From JBOHHR01 sp050740975 (GTDB taxonomy: Bacteria; Pseudomonadota; Gammaproteobacteria; JBOHHR01): DNA of 5,617 bases. Of the stretch, positions 5,231-5,617 are shown piece by piece. The translations under genes and the position numbers were made by a program. Under the pieces are notes generated by a model. It was given only the letters and a program-made list of their open reading frames with translations, ran no database searches and was not told the origin of the DNA. The DNA is taken from contig JBOIEE010000194.1 in NCBI GenBank assembly GCA_050740975.1, positions 1 to 5,617 of the forward strand. Direction: 5' to 3'. Position 1 is the stretch's first letter, and each line of letters starts with the position of its first letter.

Positions 5231-5617
5231 TTAGAGATCGACGGGGGAGGCGCGGGTTAGCTTGGCGACGCGCACGCCACGCGCGCCCCCCAGCTCGTTA
5301 GCAAGTCTGTCCAGTTGCGCTGGTTTCCCGCGTATTATGATGGCCTCTAGGCAGTGATGGTGATCGATATGCACATGGGTTGTGCACAGCACCTGGGCAT
5401 AGCGATCGTGCTGCACGCCGATTAATTTGTCGACCAGCCCCGATTGATGATGATCGTAACTCAGCGTGAGCACGCCGAAGACGTCCGCCTCGGGATCGGC
5501 CCACTGATCGCGCACCAACTGGTCCCGGATCAGATCGCGGACGAACTCGGAACGAGACGCGTAGCCCTTGCGGATGATCCGTTCATCCAGCGTGCTTAGC
5601 AGCGGCTTGGGCAGGGA
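5231..5617 (-). CDS. nikR: Nickel-responsive transcriptional regulator NikR (N-terminus cut by window edge)
   Basis: The last 128 residues of NikR, a tetrameric nickel sensor that binds DNA as a repressor when nickel-loaded. The frame is open to the window edge; aligned with E. coli NikR only about six or more residues, the start of the DNA-contacting beta strand, are missing. Visible parts: the ribbon-helix-helix (residues 1-35 of the fragment, RKGYASRSEFVRDLI) and the ACT-like nickel-binding domain (about 45-122). All four nickel ligands are present: H70, H81, H83 and C89 of the fragment, corresponding without gaps to H76, H87, H89 and C95 of E. coli. They sit in VQH and HVHIDHHHC. The stop is 88 bp before the TonB receptor on the same strand, and the gap holds the predicted operator. 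No nikABCDE, urease or hydrogenase gene is visible. An internal TTG at 5518 gives a shorter frame but would delete the DNA-binding domain. Confidence 0.93.
   Translation of the reverse strand, partial: SLPKPLLSTLDERIIRKGYASRSEFVRDLIRDQLVRDQWADPEADVFGVLTLSYDHHQSGLVDKLIGVQHDRYAQVLCTTHVHIDHHHCLEAIIIRGKPAQLDRLANELGGARGVRVAKLTRASPVDL

Overview
The window looks like chromosome of a gammaproteobacterial methane or ammonia oxidiser. The strongest clue is the first 96 residues of a copper-membrane-monooxygenase subunit C (PmoC/AmoC) at the left edge, read on the minus strand. It matches the gammaproteobacterial form, with the block VRWYE-VYGWSAGLDAFAPEF-TYWMNFLY. From this fragment alone I cannot decide between a methanotroph (Methylococcales) and a Nitrosococcus-type ammonia oxidiser. 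Base composition is moderate and even across the window, and no insertion sequence, tRNA, rRNA or CRISPR array is visible.

Layout, left to right. 1-289 (-): start of pmoC/amoC, continuing beyond the window. 290-529: its promoter and a long leader containing a strong hairpin. 530-1771 (-): an AmpG-type muropeptide permease of the major facilitator superfamily. 1772-2099: about 330 bases with no convincing gene. 2100-2255 (+): a 51-residue proline-rich lipoprotein missed by ordinary length cut-offs, followed by a hairpin terminator. 2256-2507: a convergent 3' region with back-to-back terminators. 2508-2936 (-): a 142-residue lipoprotein with a DUF4878/NTF2-like look and its own promoter. 3082-5142 (-): a complete 686-residue TonB-dependent outer-membrane receptor. 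5231-5617 (-): NikR, the nickel-responsive ribbon-helix-helix repressor, cut at its N-terminus by the window edge.

The most interesting unit is nikR plus the TonB receptor. The receptor's promoter contains a perfect 25-bp inverted repeat whose outer bases fit the spacing and sequence of the Helicobacter NikR operator (TRWYA-N15-TRWYA). It covers the predicted -10 box. Together with the adjacent nikR this suggests a nickel-repressed outer-membrane metal (nickel or metallophore) uptake receptor. Nickel would serve urease or [NiFe] hydrogenase in such an organism, but neither is in the window. The remaining genes (ampG, two lipoproteins) are envelope functions with no evident link to the monooxygenase or to nickel.
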